A stretch of 5,201 bases of DNA from assembly GCA_017625185.1 (NCBI GenBank), contig JAGALN010000130.1, positions 1 through 5,201 of the forward strand. Direction: 5' to 3'. Each line of letters begins with the position of its first letter. Position 1 is the stretch's first letter. The stretch comes from Clostridia bacterium. GTDB lineage: Bacteria > Bacillota > Clostridia > Monoglobales > Monoglobaceae. This document shows, piece after piece, positions 1 to 4,971 of this stretch. Under the pieces are notes generated by a model. The model saw only the letters and a program-made list of their open reading frames with translations, was not told the origin of the DNA and made no database searches. The position numbers were made by a program, and so were the translations under genes.

Positions 1-28
1 AGAGCGTGAACCACATGGTTCACGCTCT
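1..28 (-). terminator. Perfect 12-bp hairpin downstream of the SLC13 permease, probable terminator (truncated by window edge)
   Basis: The arms AGAGCGTGAACC (1-12) and GGTTCACGCTCT (17-28) are exact reverse complements around the tetraloop ACAT. The hairpin begins 15 bases past the stop codon of the minus-strand permease, the usual place for an intrinsic terminator of that gene. The run of T that would follow on the minus strand lies left of base 1 and cannot be seen, so rho-independent termination is inferred. On the plus strand the stem is followed by ATCAATATAC, which is not a T-tract, so termination of plus-strand transcripts entering from the left is not supported. Confidence 0.65.
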
Positions 29-43
29 ATCAATATACACTCG

Positions 44-1144
44 CTACGCTCCAAACACAAAACCCATCAAAACCAACAATACTGCCAATATTCCGAAATT
101 ATAGGCGGAAAACTGCTTCAAATAGGAGCCAACCTTCTTTGGTTCGCACTGGGCGTATTCTCGAAAGGTAATCAGGCTTGCCAGGGATGCAATCAGAGTT
201 CCGGTACCGCCGATGTTCACCGCTACCAAAAGCTCCCGGTAGTTCTGGGTAAAGTGGGAAAGCAGGATGGCACTAGGCACATTGCTGATGAATTGGCAGG
301 AAAGGGTTCCAAGGAGCAGGGTGTTTCGTTCAATCAATCCACCCACAAAATGACTAACTGCCGGAATCCGGGACACATTACCTGAAAAAATGAAGAAAAA
401 CGCAAAAGTCAAAAGCAAGGGATAGTCCACCCGGCGGAGGGCATGCTTATCGGTGAAGAACAGCACCAGGGGTATCACAATCAGCCCAAGCCAATAGGGA
501 ATTACCCGAAAGACAATGACGATGGAAAGCAGAAAGAGGATGCCATAAAGAATGGCTTTCTTTTTGTTCAGGGGAATGTCACATTCCTGTTTAATGACCA
601 GCTTGTCATTCTTGACAAACAGACAACAAAGGGTAATCAATGTAACCGAAACCAAAAAGGGGAGCAGCATAATTTCTACAAATTCCATGGTGGGGATGTT
701 GTAATAGGAGTACATGAAAAGATTCTGCGGATTCCCAAAGGGGGTCAGCATCCCGCCTAAATTTGCGGCAATGTTTTGCATAATAAAGGTGAATGCCAGA
801 TATTTCCGATTGTCCGTAGATGTAATGACATAGTATCCAAGAGGGAGAAAGGTGATGAGTGCCATGTCATTGGCAATCAACATGGAACCCAAAAATGTGA
901 TATATACCAAGGCAATGATAGCGGAACGGGTTGAGGTAAAAATCGTAATGATTTTGGCGGAAACAATCCGGAAAAAGTAGATGTTCTTGAGGGCACAGAC
1001 AACTGCCAGCGTGCAGAACAGACAAGTCAGAGTCTTGAAGTCAAAATACTCCAGATAATTTCCGTCCGGCGGCACAAAGATGCAGGAAATCACCGCCGCC
1101 AGAGCGGCAATCAGCATGACCGGATTTTTCTTGAGGAACGTCAT
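44..1144 (-). CDS. SLC13/CitMHS-type (ion transporter superfamily) anion permease
   Basis: A 366-residue integral membrane protein, hydrophobic along almost its whole length with about 10-11 predicted membrane spans. It resembles the CitMHS/ArsB/SLC13 ion transporter superfamily, secondary carriers for organic or inorganic anions (di- and tricarboxylates, sulfate, arsenite) driven by Na+ or H+. The visible hallmarks come in two repeated halves. The first has ANDMALITFLPL (residues 91-102) and GGMLTPFGNPQNLF (130-143), the re-entrant loop with the G-N-P-Q-N signature. The second has QFISNVPSAILLSHF (284-298) and NIGGTGTLIASLASLI (310-325). It is shorter than typical CitM proteins (more than 400 residues) but both halves are present. 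Translation is placed at ATG 1144, because AAAGGTG lies 6 bases upstream. An in-frame GTG at 1153 falls inside that ribosome binding site. The gene appears monocistronic, with its own promoter upstream and a hairpin downstream. The substrate cannot be told from sequence; dicarboxylate/citrate is the default family guess. Confidence 0.85.
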   Translation of the reverse strand: MTFLKKNPVMLIAALAAVISCIFVPPDGNYLEYFDFKTLTCLFCTLAVVCALKNIYFFRIVSAKIITIFTSTRSAIIALVYITFLGSMLIANDMALITFLPLGYYVITSTDNRKYLAFTFIMQNIAANLGGMLTPFGNPQNLFMYSYYNIPTMEFVEIMLLPFLVSVTLITLCCLFVKNDKLVIKQECDIPLNKKKAILYGILFLLSIVIVFRVIPYWLGLIVIPLVLFFTDKHALRRVDYPLLLTFAFFFIFSGNVSRIPAVSHFVGGLIERNTLLLGTLSCQFISNVPSAILLSHFTQNYRELLVAVNIGGTGTLIASLASLITFREYAQCEPKKVGSYLKQFSAYNFGILAVLLVLMGFVFGA

Positions 1145-1150
1145 AGATAA

Positions 1151-1157
1151 CACCTTT
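1151..1157 (-). promoter_or_regulatory. Ribosome binding site deciding the permease start
   Basis: AAAGGTG on the minus strand sits 6 bases before ATG 1144. The alternative in-frame start, GTG at 1153, is formed by the site itself and has no Shine-Dalgarno sequence of its own at a proper distance, so the ATG is preferred. Confidence 0.75.
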
Positions 1158-1176
1158 TTCTACAAAAATCGAGGAT

Positions 1177-1205
1177 ATTATAACACCGCCCGAGAAAAAT
1201 GTCAA
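1177..1205 (-). promoter_or_regulatory. Consensus sigma-A promoter of the SLC13 permease gene
   Basis: Read on the minus strand, TTGACA (1205-1200) is followed by a 17-base spacer and TATAAT (1182-1177). Both hexamers and the spacing are exact consensus. Transcription should start near 1170-1169, giving a leader of about 26 bases that contains the ribosome binding site. A GC-rich inverted repeat is interleaved with it: one arm lies just upstream of the -35 box and the other fills most of the spacer. A promoter this good is often held down by a repressor, so the repeat may be an operator. Confidence 0.85.
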
Positions 1206-1216
1206 TCGGGCGGTGT
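1183..1216 (-). repeat. 11-bp inverted repeat between AEC and SLC13 genes: terminator stem and/or operator
   Basis: The arms ACACCGCCCGA (1183-1193) and TCGGGCGGTGT (1206-1216) are perfect complements separated by 12 bases. The repeat begins 5 bases past the stop of the AEC permease gene, which suits a terminator. The minus-strand sequence after the stem is TTATAATAT, a poor U-tract. The same bases form the -10 box of the next promoter, and the -35 box occupies the loop. The centres of the arms are 23 bases apart, roughly two helix turns, so binding of a dimeric repressor is equally possible. Both roles could coexist. Confidence 0.7.
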
Positions 1217-1221
1217 ATAGT

Positions 1222-2172
1222 TTAAAAAATGATATTGAATAGAGTGTACATAATCGGAATTGACAAAACCGATAAGGTGTGAGAAATGGTTACCATACCG
1301 GCACCGGTTTTGGTGTCCATGCCGTAGGAGGCAGGATAAACTACTGTGTTCATTCCCAGCGGCGTTGCAAAAGCGAAGAATGTCAGTGCTAGAATTTCTT
1401 TGGATGCCCCCAGCAGATGCAGGAGAACCAAGATCACTGCCGGCAAAACAAATAACCGCAGAAAGGTGGCGATATATACCTTTTTGTCAGCTAGAATCTC
1501 GTTCCAGGAGAAGCCGGCAATGACAAAGCCGGTCAAAAACATAGCGATAGGACCCATGCAGTTTTTGAGGGAAGAAACCACCGATAGCGCAAAGCCTGGT
1601 ATGTACTGGGTAGCGCCGGTGATGGCAAGAAGTAATCCTAGAAGCCATGCACAAATTGCGGGATTGAAGAACCCCAAAATCGGGTTACTGCTTCGATGTT
1701 CCTTTGGAATCAGCAAGGGGATTCCAAAAAAATAGGTAAGGATGCCGATTGGCAGAGTGAACAGACAGTAGCGGAACAATGCCTCGTCACCGTTCAGGAT
1801 TAAGGGAACAATGGCATTCCCCATAAAGCCATAATTGGCAAAGGTAAGCGCATAACGGTAGATATTTCTCTGGTAAAGGCTTGTTTGCCGCCCAAAAAGC
1901 TGGGATAATGGAATGGCAATGCCGATGGCAAGGAGAACGGCAACCAGCCCATATAAAATAGTGGGAAGATTGTCGATGTAGGTCTTTACTGTTCCATATT
2001 CCAAGGTCACCGAAAGGCTAACTGCCGGAACCAGAAGCATTGTTTCCAGCTTGGAAAGAACCATATCTGTGTTTTCAGGAAGAAGGTGTTTTTTACGCAT
2101 GAAGTATCCCAATGCCATGAAGAGAAACATGGTCAGCATGGGAGAAAGTGTTGCAGTAAAAAGCTGTAGCAT
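1222..2172 (-). CDS. AEC (auxin efflux carrier) family permease
   Basis: A 316-residue protein with about ten hydrophobic spans arranged as two five-helix halves, the full usual length of bacterial AEC-family transporters (Pfam Mem_trans). Bacterial members are mostly tied to transport of malate, malonate and other small carboxylates (MdcF and MleP types) or remain unassigned. Family-type features include MFLFMALGYFMRKKHLL at 15-31, FANYGFMGNAIVPLI at 111-125 at the crossover helix, GPIAMFLTGF at 207-216, and TPLGMNTVVYPASYGMD at 270-286 with SHTLSVLSIPI at 297-307. The start ATG has AGGTGA 7 bases upstream; this site overlaps the TAG stop of the preceding gene, and only 11 bases separate the two genes. 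The gene is therefore almost certainly cotranscribed and perhaps translationally coupled with the NodB-like gene, so the transported compound probably relates to that enzyme's substrate or product. The substrate is unknown. Confidence 0.9.
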   Translation of the reverse strand: MLQLFTATLSPMLTMFLFMALGYFMRKKHLLPENTDMVLSKLETMLLVPAVSLSVTLEYGTVKTYIDNLPTILYGLVAVLLAIGIAIPLSQLFGRQTSLYQRNIYRYALTFANYGFMGNAIVPLILNGDEALFRYCLFTLPIGILTYFFGIPLLIPKEHRSSNPILGFFNPAICAWLLGLLLAITGATQYIPGFALSVVSSLKNCMGPIAMFLTGFVIAGFSWNEILADKKVYIATFLRLFVLPAVILVLLHLLGASKEILALTFFAFATPLGMNTVVYPASYGMDTKTGAGMVTISHTLSVLSIPIMYTLFNIIF

Positions 2173-2177
2173 AAAAC

Positions 2178-2185
2178 GATCACCT
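2178..2185 (-). promoter_or_regulatory. Ribosome binding site of the AEC gene overlapping the upstream stop codon
   Basis: On the minus strand AGGTGATC begins within the TAG stop codon (2186-2184) of the NodB-like gene; its AGGTGA core stands 7 bases before the AEC ATG. Ribosomes terminating on the first gene would sit directly over this site, which suggests translational coupling and roughly matched expression of the two proteins. Confidence 0.75.
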
Positions 2186-3110
2186 ACTTTGCCAGTTCTT
2201 CCATGAAGAAGAATTCGTAGCCGTTGTTCTTGAGAATTTCACCCATTTTGTAGATTTTATCAGCGTAGTCCGGCTGATATGCAAAATAGTCTTCGTAGAA
2301 ATATTCCTCGTGGTCGCAGATGCCGATGTACTCATTGCCCAGAAGCGGAGCGAAATCCCCTTCAATTTCCTCATAGGGAATCAGGTTCAGGCAGGAGCTG
2401 CAGAATATCTTAAAGTTCATATCGGTTTCCTTATCGTAAATGACGGAAAAATCCTTTGCTTGAGCTGCAGGTTCTTCCCCCGGGAGGTGGTTATAGCCAC
2501 AAATGGAGTTGTTGATGGCAACATCTCTGCCGCCCCGGTTAAAGACCTTGGTTTCCGGTTTTCTGCCTTGAAGCAACCGTGCTGCGTGACCGTAGGGCAG
2601 GGAGTTGGGATCGCCGTTGTACTCTCTGGGGTTTCCGCCGGCAGTTACGTCCATCAGAGTAACGCCGCAGTCCCGGAGTGCCTTAATGCCATCCTTGCTC
2701 ACCGGAACCCAGTGGGGGCAAGTGGCATAAGTAAAACTCTTTTCTCCGGCAAACCGGAAGACTTCCTTCTCAATATCCTTGAAAAGTGCCTTGGTGTCTT
2801 CGTAAGAGGCGTTTACATGGGGGTAGTCGGGGAACTCTTCCTTGGCATGGAATGCAAGCTTCAACCAGTCGGATGCGGCTTCCCATTCTGCCTTGTAGGC
2901 GTCGGTGACATCGGCTAAAGAAAATTCATCGTAGCCGTAGGCGGTATCGGTGCGATAGAACAAATTCAGCTGGGTCTTGACCCCGTACTTGTCATGCGCC
3001 TCTTTTAATACCTTCAAAAGGGGCGTGTCAAAGAGGGATGCCGGTTTTTTCCGGGTCAAATCCCGCAGTACCCAAATGGTGTCATCAATGTAAAAATACG
3101 CTTTTTTCAT
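2184..3110 (-). CDS. Uncharacterised NodB/polysaccharide-deacetylase-like protein, first gene of an AraC-linked operon
   Basis: A soluble protein of 308 residues with no signal peptide or membrane segment, so it is predicted to be cytoplasmic. I do not recognise a named function. The layout recalls the glycoside hydrolase/deacetylase beta-alpha barrel superfamily (NodB, YdjC, DUF2334-like). An N-terminal strand ends in an Asp pair (YFYIDD, residues 5-10); a second strand GVKTQLNLFY (43-52) resembles the GVKATFF strand; LKLAFHAKEEFPDYPH (83-98) has candidate metal ligands H88 and H98; TCPHW (130-134) and GICDHEEYFYEDY (263-275) carry further His/Asp/Glu. The classic HSxxH zinc motif is not exact, so deacetylase activity is not established. 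The start is ATG 3110, with GGAG 9 bases upstream. Its partner is an AEC permease 11 bases downstream, with a divergent AraC regulator. The role is plausibly processing of an imported sugar derivative or acid; this is inference. Confidence 0.6.
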   Translation of the reverse strand: MKKAYFYIDDTIWVLRDLTRKKPASLFDTPLLKVLKEAHDKYGVKTQLNLFYRTDTAYGYDEFSLADVTDAYKAEWEAASDWLKLAFHAKEEFPDYPHVNASYEDTKALFKDIEKEVFRFAGEKSFTYATCPHWVPVSKDGIKALRDCGVTLMDVTAGGNPREYNGDPNSLPYGHAARLLQGRKPETKVFNRGGRDVAINNSICGYNHLPGEEPAAQAKDFSVIYDKETDMNFKIFCSSCLNLIPYEEIEGDFAPLLGNEYIGICDHEEYFYEDYFAYQPDYADKIYKMGEILKNNGYEFFFMEELAK

Positions 3111-3155
3111 GTTTTTTCTCTCCTAAAAATAAATTGGGTTTCTTTTTTTGCCCCC

Positions 3156-3184
3156 ATTGTACAGATGTCTTTTTGAAATAACAA
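3156..3184 (-). promoter_or_regulatory. Promoter of the NodB-like/AEC operon
   Basis: On the minus strand TTGTTA (3184-3179) precedes TACAAT (3161-3156) with a 17-base spacer. The -10 box matches consensus at five of six bases and the -35 box at only four, as expected for a promoter that needs an activator. Transcription would begin near 3149, leaving a leader of about 39 bases. The proximal copy of a 13-base direct repeat ends on the first base of the -35 box, the place where AraC-type activators commonly bind. Confidence 0.65.
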
Positions 3185-3215
3185 TGGACAAAACAAATTT
3201 TTATGGACAAAACAA
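3184..3215. promoter_or_regulatory. Pair of 13-base direct repeats, candidate AraC-family operator
   Basis: ATGGACAAAACAA occurs exactly twice, at 3184-3196 and 3203-3215, with a period of 19 bases and a 6-base AT-rich gap. AraC-family dimers typically bind two direct half-sites about two helix turns apart. Relative to the predicted operon start near 3149, the repeat centres lie near -41 and -60, suited to activation. The other copy covers the -35 hexamer of the regulator's own promoter, suited to autoregulation. The assignment to the adjacent regulator is inference from position and repeat form. Confidence 0.7.
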
Positions 3216-3232
3216 CGTTTTTGTGTTAGACT
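3204..3232 (+). promoter_or_regulatory. Promoter of the AraC-family regulator gene
   Basis: TGGACA (3204-3209, five of six consensus) is followed after 17 bases by TAGACT (3227-3232, four of six) with an extended TG at 3224-3225. Transcription would start near 3239-3240, only about 14 bases before the ATG and at the edge of the ribosome binding site. The -35 box is part of the second direct repeat, so a protein bound there would block this promoter. Confidence 0.55.
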
Positions 3233-3252
3233 ACAACTAAGGAGGTGAGGGG

Positions 3253-4140
3253 ATGTATTGCGGTTTTTTGCAGTTTGATTCCATTCCAGAAATCGGTTTT
3301 GCCCATCATTTTATTGCACCGGAATATCAAAATGACTACACCGGACACCAGAAGAATTTCGAGGTTGTATGCAATACAACAGGTGAAATACAGATAGAAC
3401 TCTATGGCAGAGTCTATCGCATCCGAGAGGGAAGTATCTTTATTATTTTTCGGGAGCTTCCCATTCGTTTGACAGCATTGAATTCGGACAATAACGAGCA
3501 TTATACTATTCAATTAGAAATGGACTATGAGTTATCTCTTCAAAGGGATGATCAGCCGCCGCCGGATCAGGAGGGGATTTTACTTCCTCTTGTGATACCG
3601 CCGGGAAAAGAGGCGGAGGAAATTCGGAAAGAATTGACTTCTATCATTCTGAAGATGGAGCGGGAATCTGAGCAAAGTACCTTTGGGGCATCCTTGCGTG
3701 TGTTAGGAATTTTACAGAAGATGGATGCTTATGCCCGGAATCATCGAAAGGGATTGCATTATAGCCCGGCTTTTGAAAAAATTAGCCGACAGGTCAAGCG
3801 GTATATTGAAGACCGGTTGGGGGAGAAGATTACCTTAAAAGAGATTGCAGAGGCAATCGGCAAAACACCCAATTATATCAACTATAGTTTTCAACAGGTC
3901 AACGGATTGACCATTGCCCGGTATATTGCCCGGGAAAAGGTCTTGAAGATGGCGGAGCAGATGCAGAGAATGGGTAAGTCTTTTGAGGAAGCCTGTGCCG
4001 AGGTTGCTTTGACCGATATTTCTTATGGGTATCGGCTGTTCAAGCAGTACATGGGTGTGACGCCGGGGGAATACCGAAAGGGAAGAATTGCAACAAAAAA
4101 GTTTCCCCAAAGCACCATAGATAGAAGGAAAAATCGTTGA
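3253..4140 (+). CDS. AraC-family transcriptional regulator
   Basis: A 295-residue protein of normal family length. The N-terminal region (about 10-95) is rich in beta strands and fits the cupin-like effector-binding domain; GEIQIELYGRVYRIREGSIFII (44-65) has the strand-turn pattern of that fold. A linker region with helices follows (about 115-165). The C-terminal AraC/XylS DNA-binding domain (about 175-275) has the first helix-turn-helix at TLKEIAEAIGKTPNYINYSF (194-213) and the second at SFEEACAEVALTDISYGYRLFKQYMGVTPGEYRKGR (243-278), including the family-typical GVTPGEYR ending. The ATG has a very strong AAGGAGGTGA ribosome binding site, its AGGAGG core 7 bases upstream. The gene is divergent from the NodB-like/AEC operon across 142 bases that contain two direct repeats, so it most likely controls that operon and itself in response to a small molecule, perhaps the compound moved by the AEC permease. 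The basic tail after residue 278 is unusual but short. Confidence 0.93.
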   Translation: MYCGFLQFDSIPEIGFAHHFIAPEYQNDYTGHQKNFEVVCNTTGEIQIELYGRVYRIREGSIFIIFRELPIRLTALNSDNNEHYTIQLEMDYELSLQRDDQPPPDQEGILLPLVIPPGKEAEEIRKELTSIILKMERESEQSTFGASLRVLGILQKMDAYARNHRKGLHYSPAFEKISRQVKRYIEDRLGEKITLKEIAEAIGKTPNYINYSFQQVNGLTIARYIAREKVLKMAEQMQRMGKSFEEACAEVALTDISYGYRLFKQYMGVTPGEYRKGRIATKKFPQSTIDRRKNR

Positions 4141-4165
4141 CAACAGATGTGATTTATAATATAAT
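4137..4165 (+). promoter_or_regulatory. Consensus promoter of the DUF554 gene, overlapping the araC stop codon
   Basis: TTGACA (4137-4142) and TATAAT (4160-4165) are both exact consensus with a 17-base spacer. The -35 box includes the TGA stop codon of the regulator gene. Transcription would begin near 4172-4174, giving a leader of about 50 bases. The downstream gene therefore does not need readthrough from the regulator. An overlapping second TATAAT at 4155-4160 would leave only 12 bases of spacer and is not favoured. Confidence 0.85.
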
Positions 4166-4178
4166 TAAATTTAGCTTT

Positions 4179-4197
4179 TTCTAGGAAGAATCTAGAA
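4179..4197 (+). repeat. Short inverted repeat in the DUF554 leader
   Basis: TTCTAG (4179-4184) and CTAGAA (4192-4197) are complementary arms around a 7-base spacer, just after the predicted transcription start. It could be a repressor site or a small leader hairpin. The arms are short and AT-rich, so chance is a real alternative. There is no U-tract after it, so it is not a terminator. Confidence 0.3.
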
Positions 4198-4210
4198 GTT
4201 TTGAGTTTGT

Positions 4211-4216
4211 GAGGTG
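4211..4216 (+). promoter_or_regulatory. Ribosome binding site deciding the DUF554 start
   Basis: GAGGTG lies 6 bases before ATG 4223. An in-frame GTG at 4214 is part of this site and would add three residues (M-W-L); it lacks a suitably spaced Shine-Dalgarno sequence of its own, so the ATG is chosen. Confidence 0.7.
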
Positions 4217-4222
4217 TGGCTT

Positions 4223-4909
4223 ATGCTGGGCACATGGGTCAATGTAGCAACGGTGATGCTAGGTTCCTTGATAGGAATGTTCCTTAAAAGGGGATTGCCG
4301 GAGCGGATTGCTAAGGGAATGACAACGGCGGTGGCATTGGCGGTGCTTTACATCGGAATAGACGGAATGGCGGAGGGAGCAAATACGTTGGTTTTGGTAC
4401 TGTCCCTGGTGTTTGGTGCCTTGATCGGCACCCTTTTGAACCTGGATGAACGCTTAAACCGCCTTGGCGGCTGGCTGGAGAAAAAGATTAGCAAAAACGG
4501 GGAGCCGGGAAAGATAACCGAGGGCTTCGTCAGTGCGTCTTTGCTCTTCTGCGTGGGTGCCATGACCATTGTGGGACCTCTCCAATCGGGACTTTCCGGT
4601 AACCATGAGATGCAGTTCACCAAGGCGATTTTAGATTTGATTTCTGCCATTGTCTTGGCGTCCACCTTAGGCGGGGGTGTGATGCTCTCGGCGGTCACGG
4701 TATTGATTCTGCAAGGGTCTATTACGCTCCTTGCCCAAGTGATTGCCCCCTTTTTGAGCGACTATGTCATTGCCGAGATGACCTGTTCTGGTTCTGTGCT
4801 GATTCTGGCACTGGGAATGAATCTTTTGGGCATTACCAAAATCAAACTGGTCAATAGCTTGCCGGCAGTATTTTTACCGATTTTGTTCTGCATCTTTTTG
4901 AAAGTATAG
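4223..4909 (+). CDS. DUF554 family membrane protein (YdfK/YqgA-like)
   Basis: A 228-residue polytopic membrane protein with about six to seven hydrophobic segments, the full length usual for the DUF554 family (Bacillus YdfK, Escherichia coli YqgA), whose function is unknown. Conserved family stretches are easy to see: LGSLIGMFLKRGLPERI at 13-29 near the N-terminus, VALAVLYIGIDG at 37-48, FVSASLLFCVGAMTIVGPLQSGL at 102-124, LASTLGGGVMLSAVTVLILQGSITLLA at 145-171, and MTCSGSVLILALGMNLLGITKIKLVNSLPA at 186-215. It is glycine-rich in the membrane segments, as in relatives, and was proposed only loosely to be a transporter. It has its own consensus promoter, so it is probably functionally separate from the regulator upstream. 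No terminator is visible between it and the next gene (62 bases), so readthrough into that gene is possible. Confidence 0.92.
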   Translation: MLGTWVNVATVMLGSLIGMFLKRGLPERIAKGMTTAVALAVLYIGIDGMAEGANTLVLVLSLVFGALIGTLLNLDERLNRLGGWLEKKISKNGEPGKITEGFVSASLLFCVGAMTIVGPLQSGLSGNHEMQFTKAILDLISAIVLASTLGGGVMLSAVTVLILQGSITLLAQVIAPFLSDYVIAEMTCSGSVLILALGMNLLGITKIKLVNSLPAVFLPILFCIFLKV

Positions 4910-4921
4910 AATATTGGTTTT

Positions 4922-4930
4922 TGGTATAAA
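4922..4930 (+). promoter_or_regulatory. Weak candidate extended -10 element before the last gene
   Basis: TGG followed by TATAAA (4925-4930) has the TGN-TATAAT form of an extended -10 box. No good -35 hexamer lies 16-18 bases upstream; TTGAAA at 4898-4903 would leave a 21-base spacer. It is the only promoter-like element in the 62-base gap before the partial gene, which may instead be cotranscribed with the DUF554 gene. Confidence 0.3.
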
Positions 4931-4971
4931 GTAGTGAAAGGCTTTGTGATAAAAAACAAGGAGCGTATGTG

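Noticed and set aside
443..760. A plus-strand open frame antisense to the SLC13 permease
   Set aside because: Its translation is low-complexity, rich in N, Q, K and G, the usual mirror of a hydrophobic transporter, and it has no start signals.
1265..1285. TTGACA-like hexamer on the plus strand inside the AEC gene
   Set aside because: No -10 box at suitable spacing and no plus-strand gene follows it.
2180..2374. A short minus-strand frame overlapping the end of the NodB-like gene
   Set aside because: It is a frame-shifted reading of the same strand with Thr/Ser-rich nonsense composition and no ribosome binding site. I considered a frameshift in the main gene, but that frame is intact to its own stop.
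2310..2918. A 202-codon plus-strand open frame antisense to the NodB-like gene
   Set aside because: It lies wholly inside a well-supported gene with a strong ribosome binding site, has no Shine-Dalgarno sequence or promoter of its own, and its translation shows no recognisable family.
3226..3513. A minus-strand frame antisense to the araC start and divergent region
   Set aside because: It crosses the araC promoter and ribosome binding site and encodes no recognisable domain.
4141..4222. Riboswitch or attenuator in the DUF554 leader
   Set aside because: The predicted leader is only about 50 bases, with one weak 6-bp hairpin and no U-tract; too short for known riboswitch folds.
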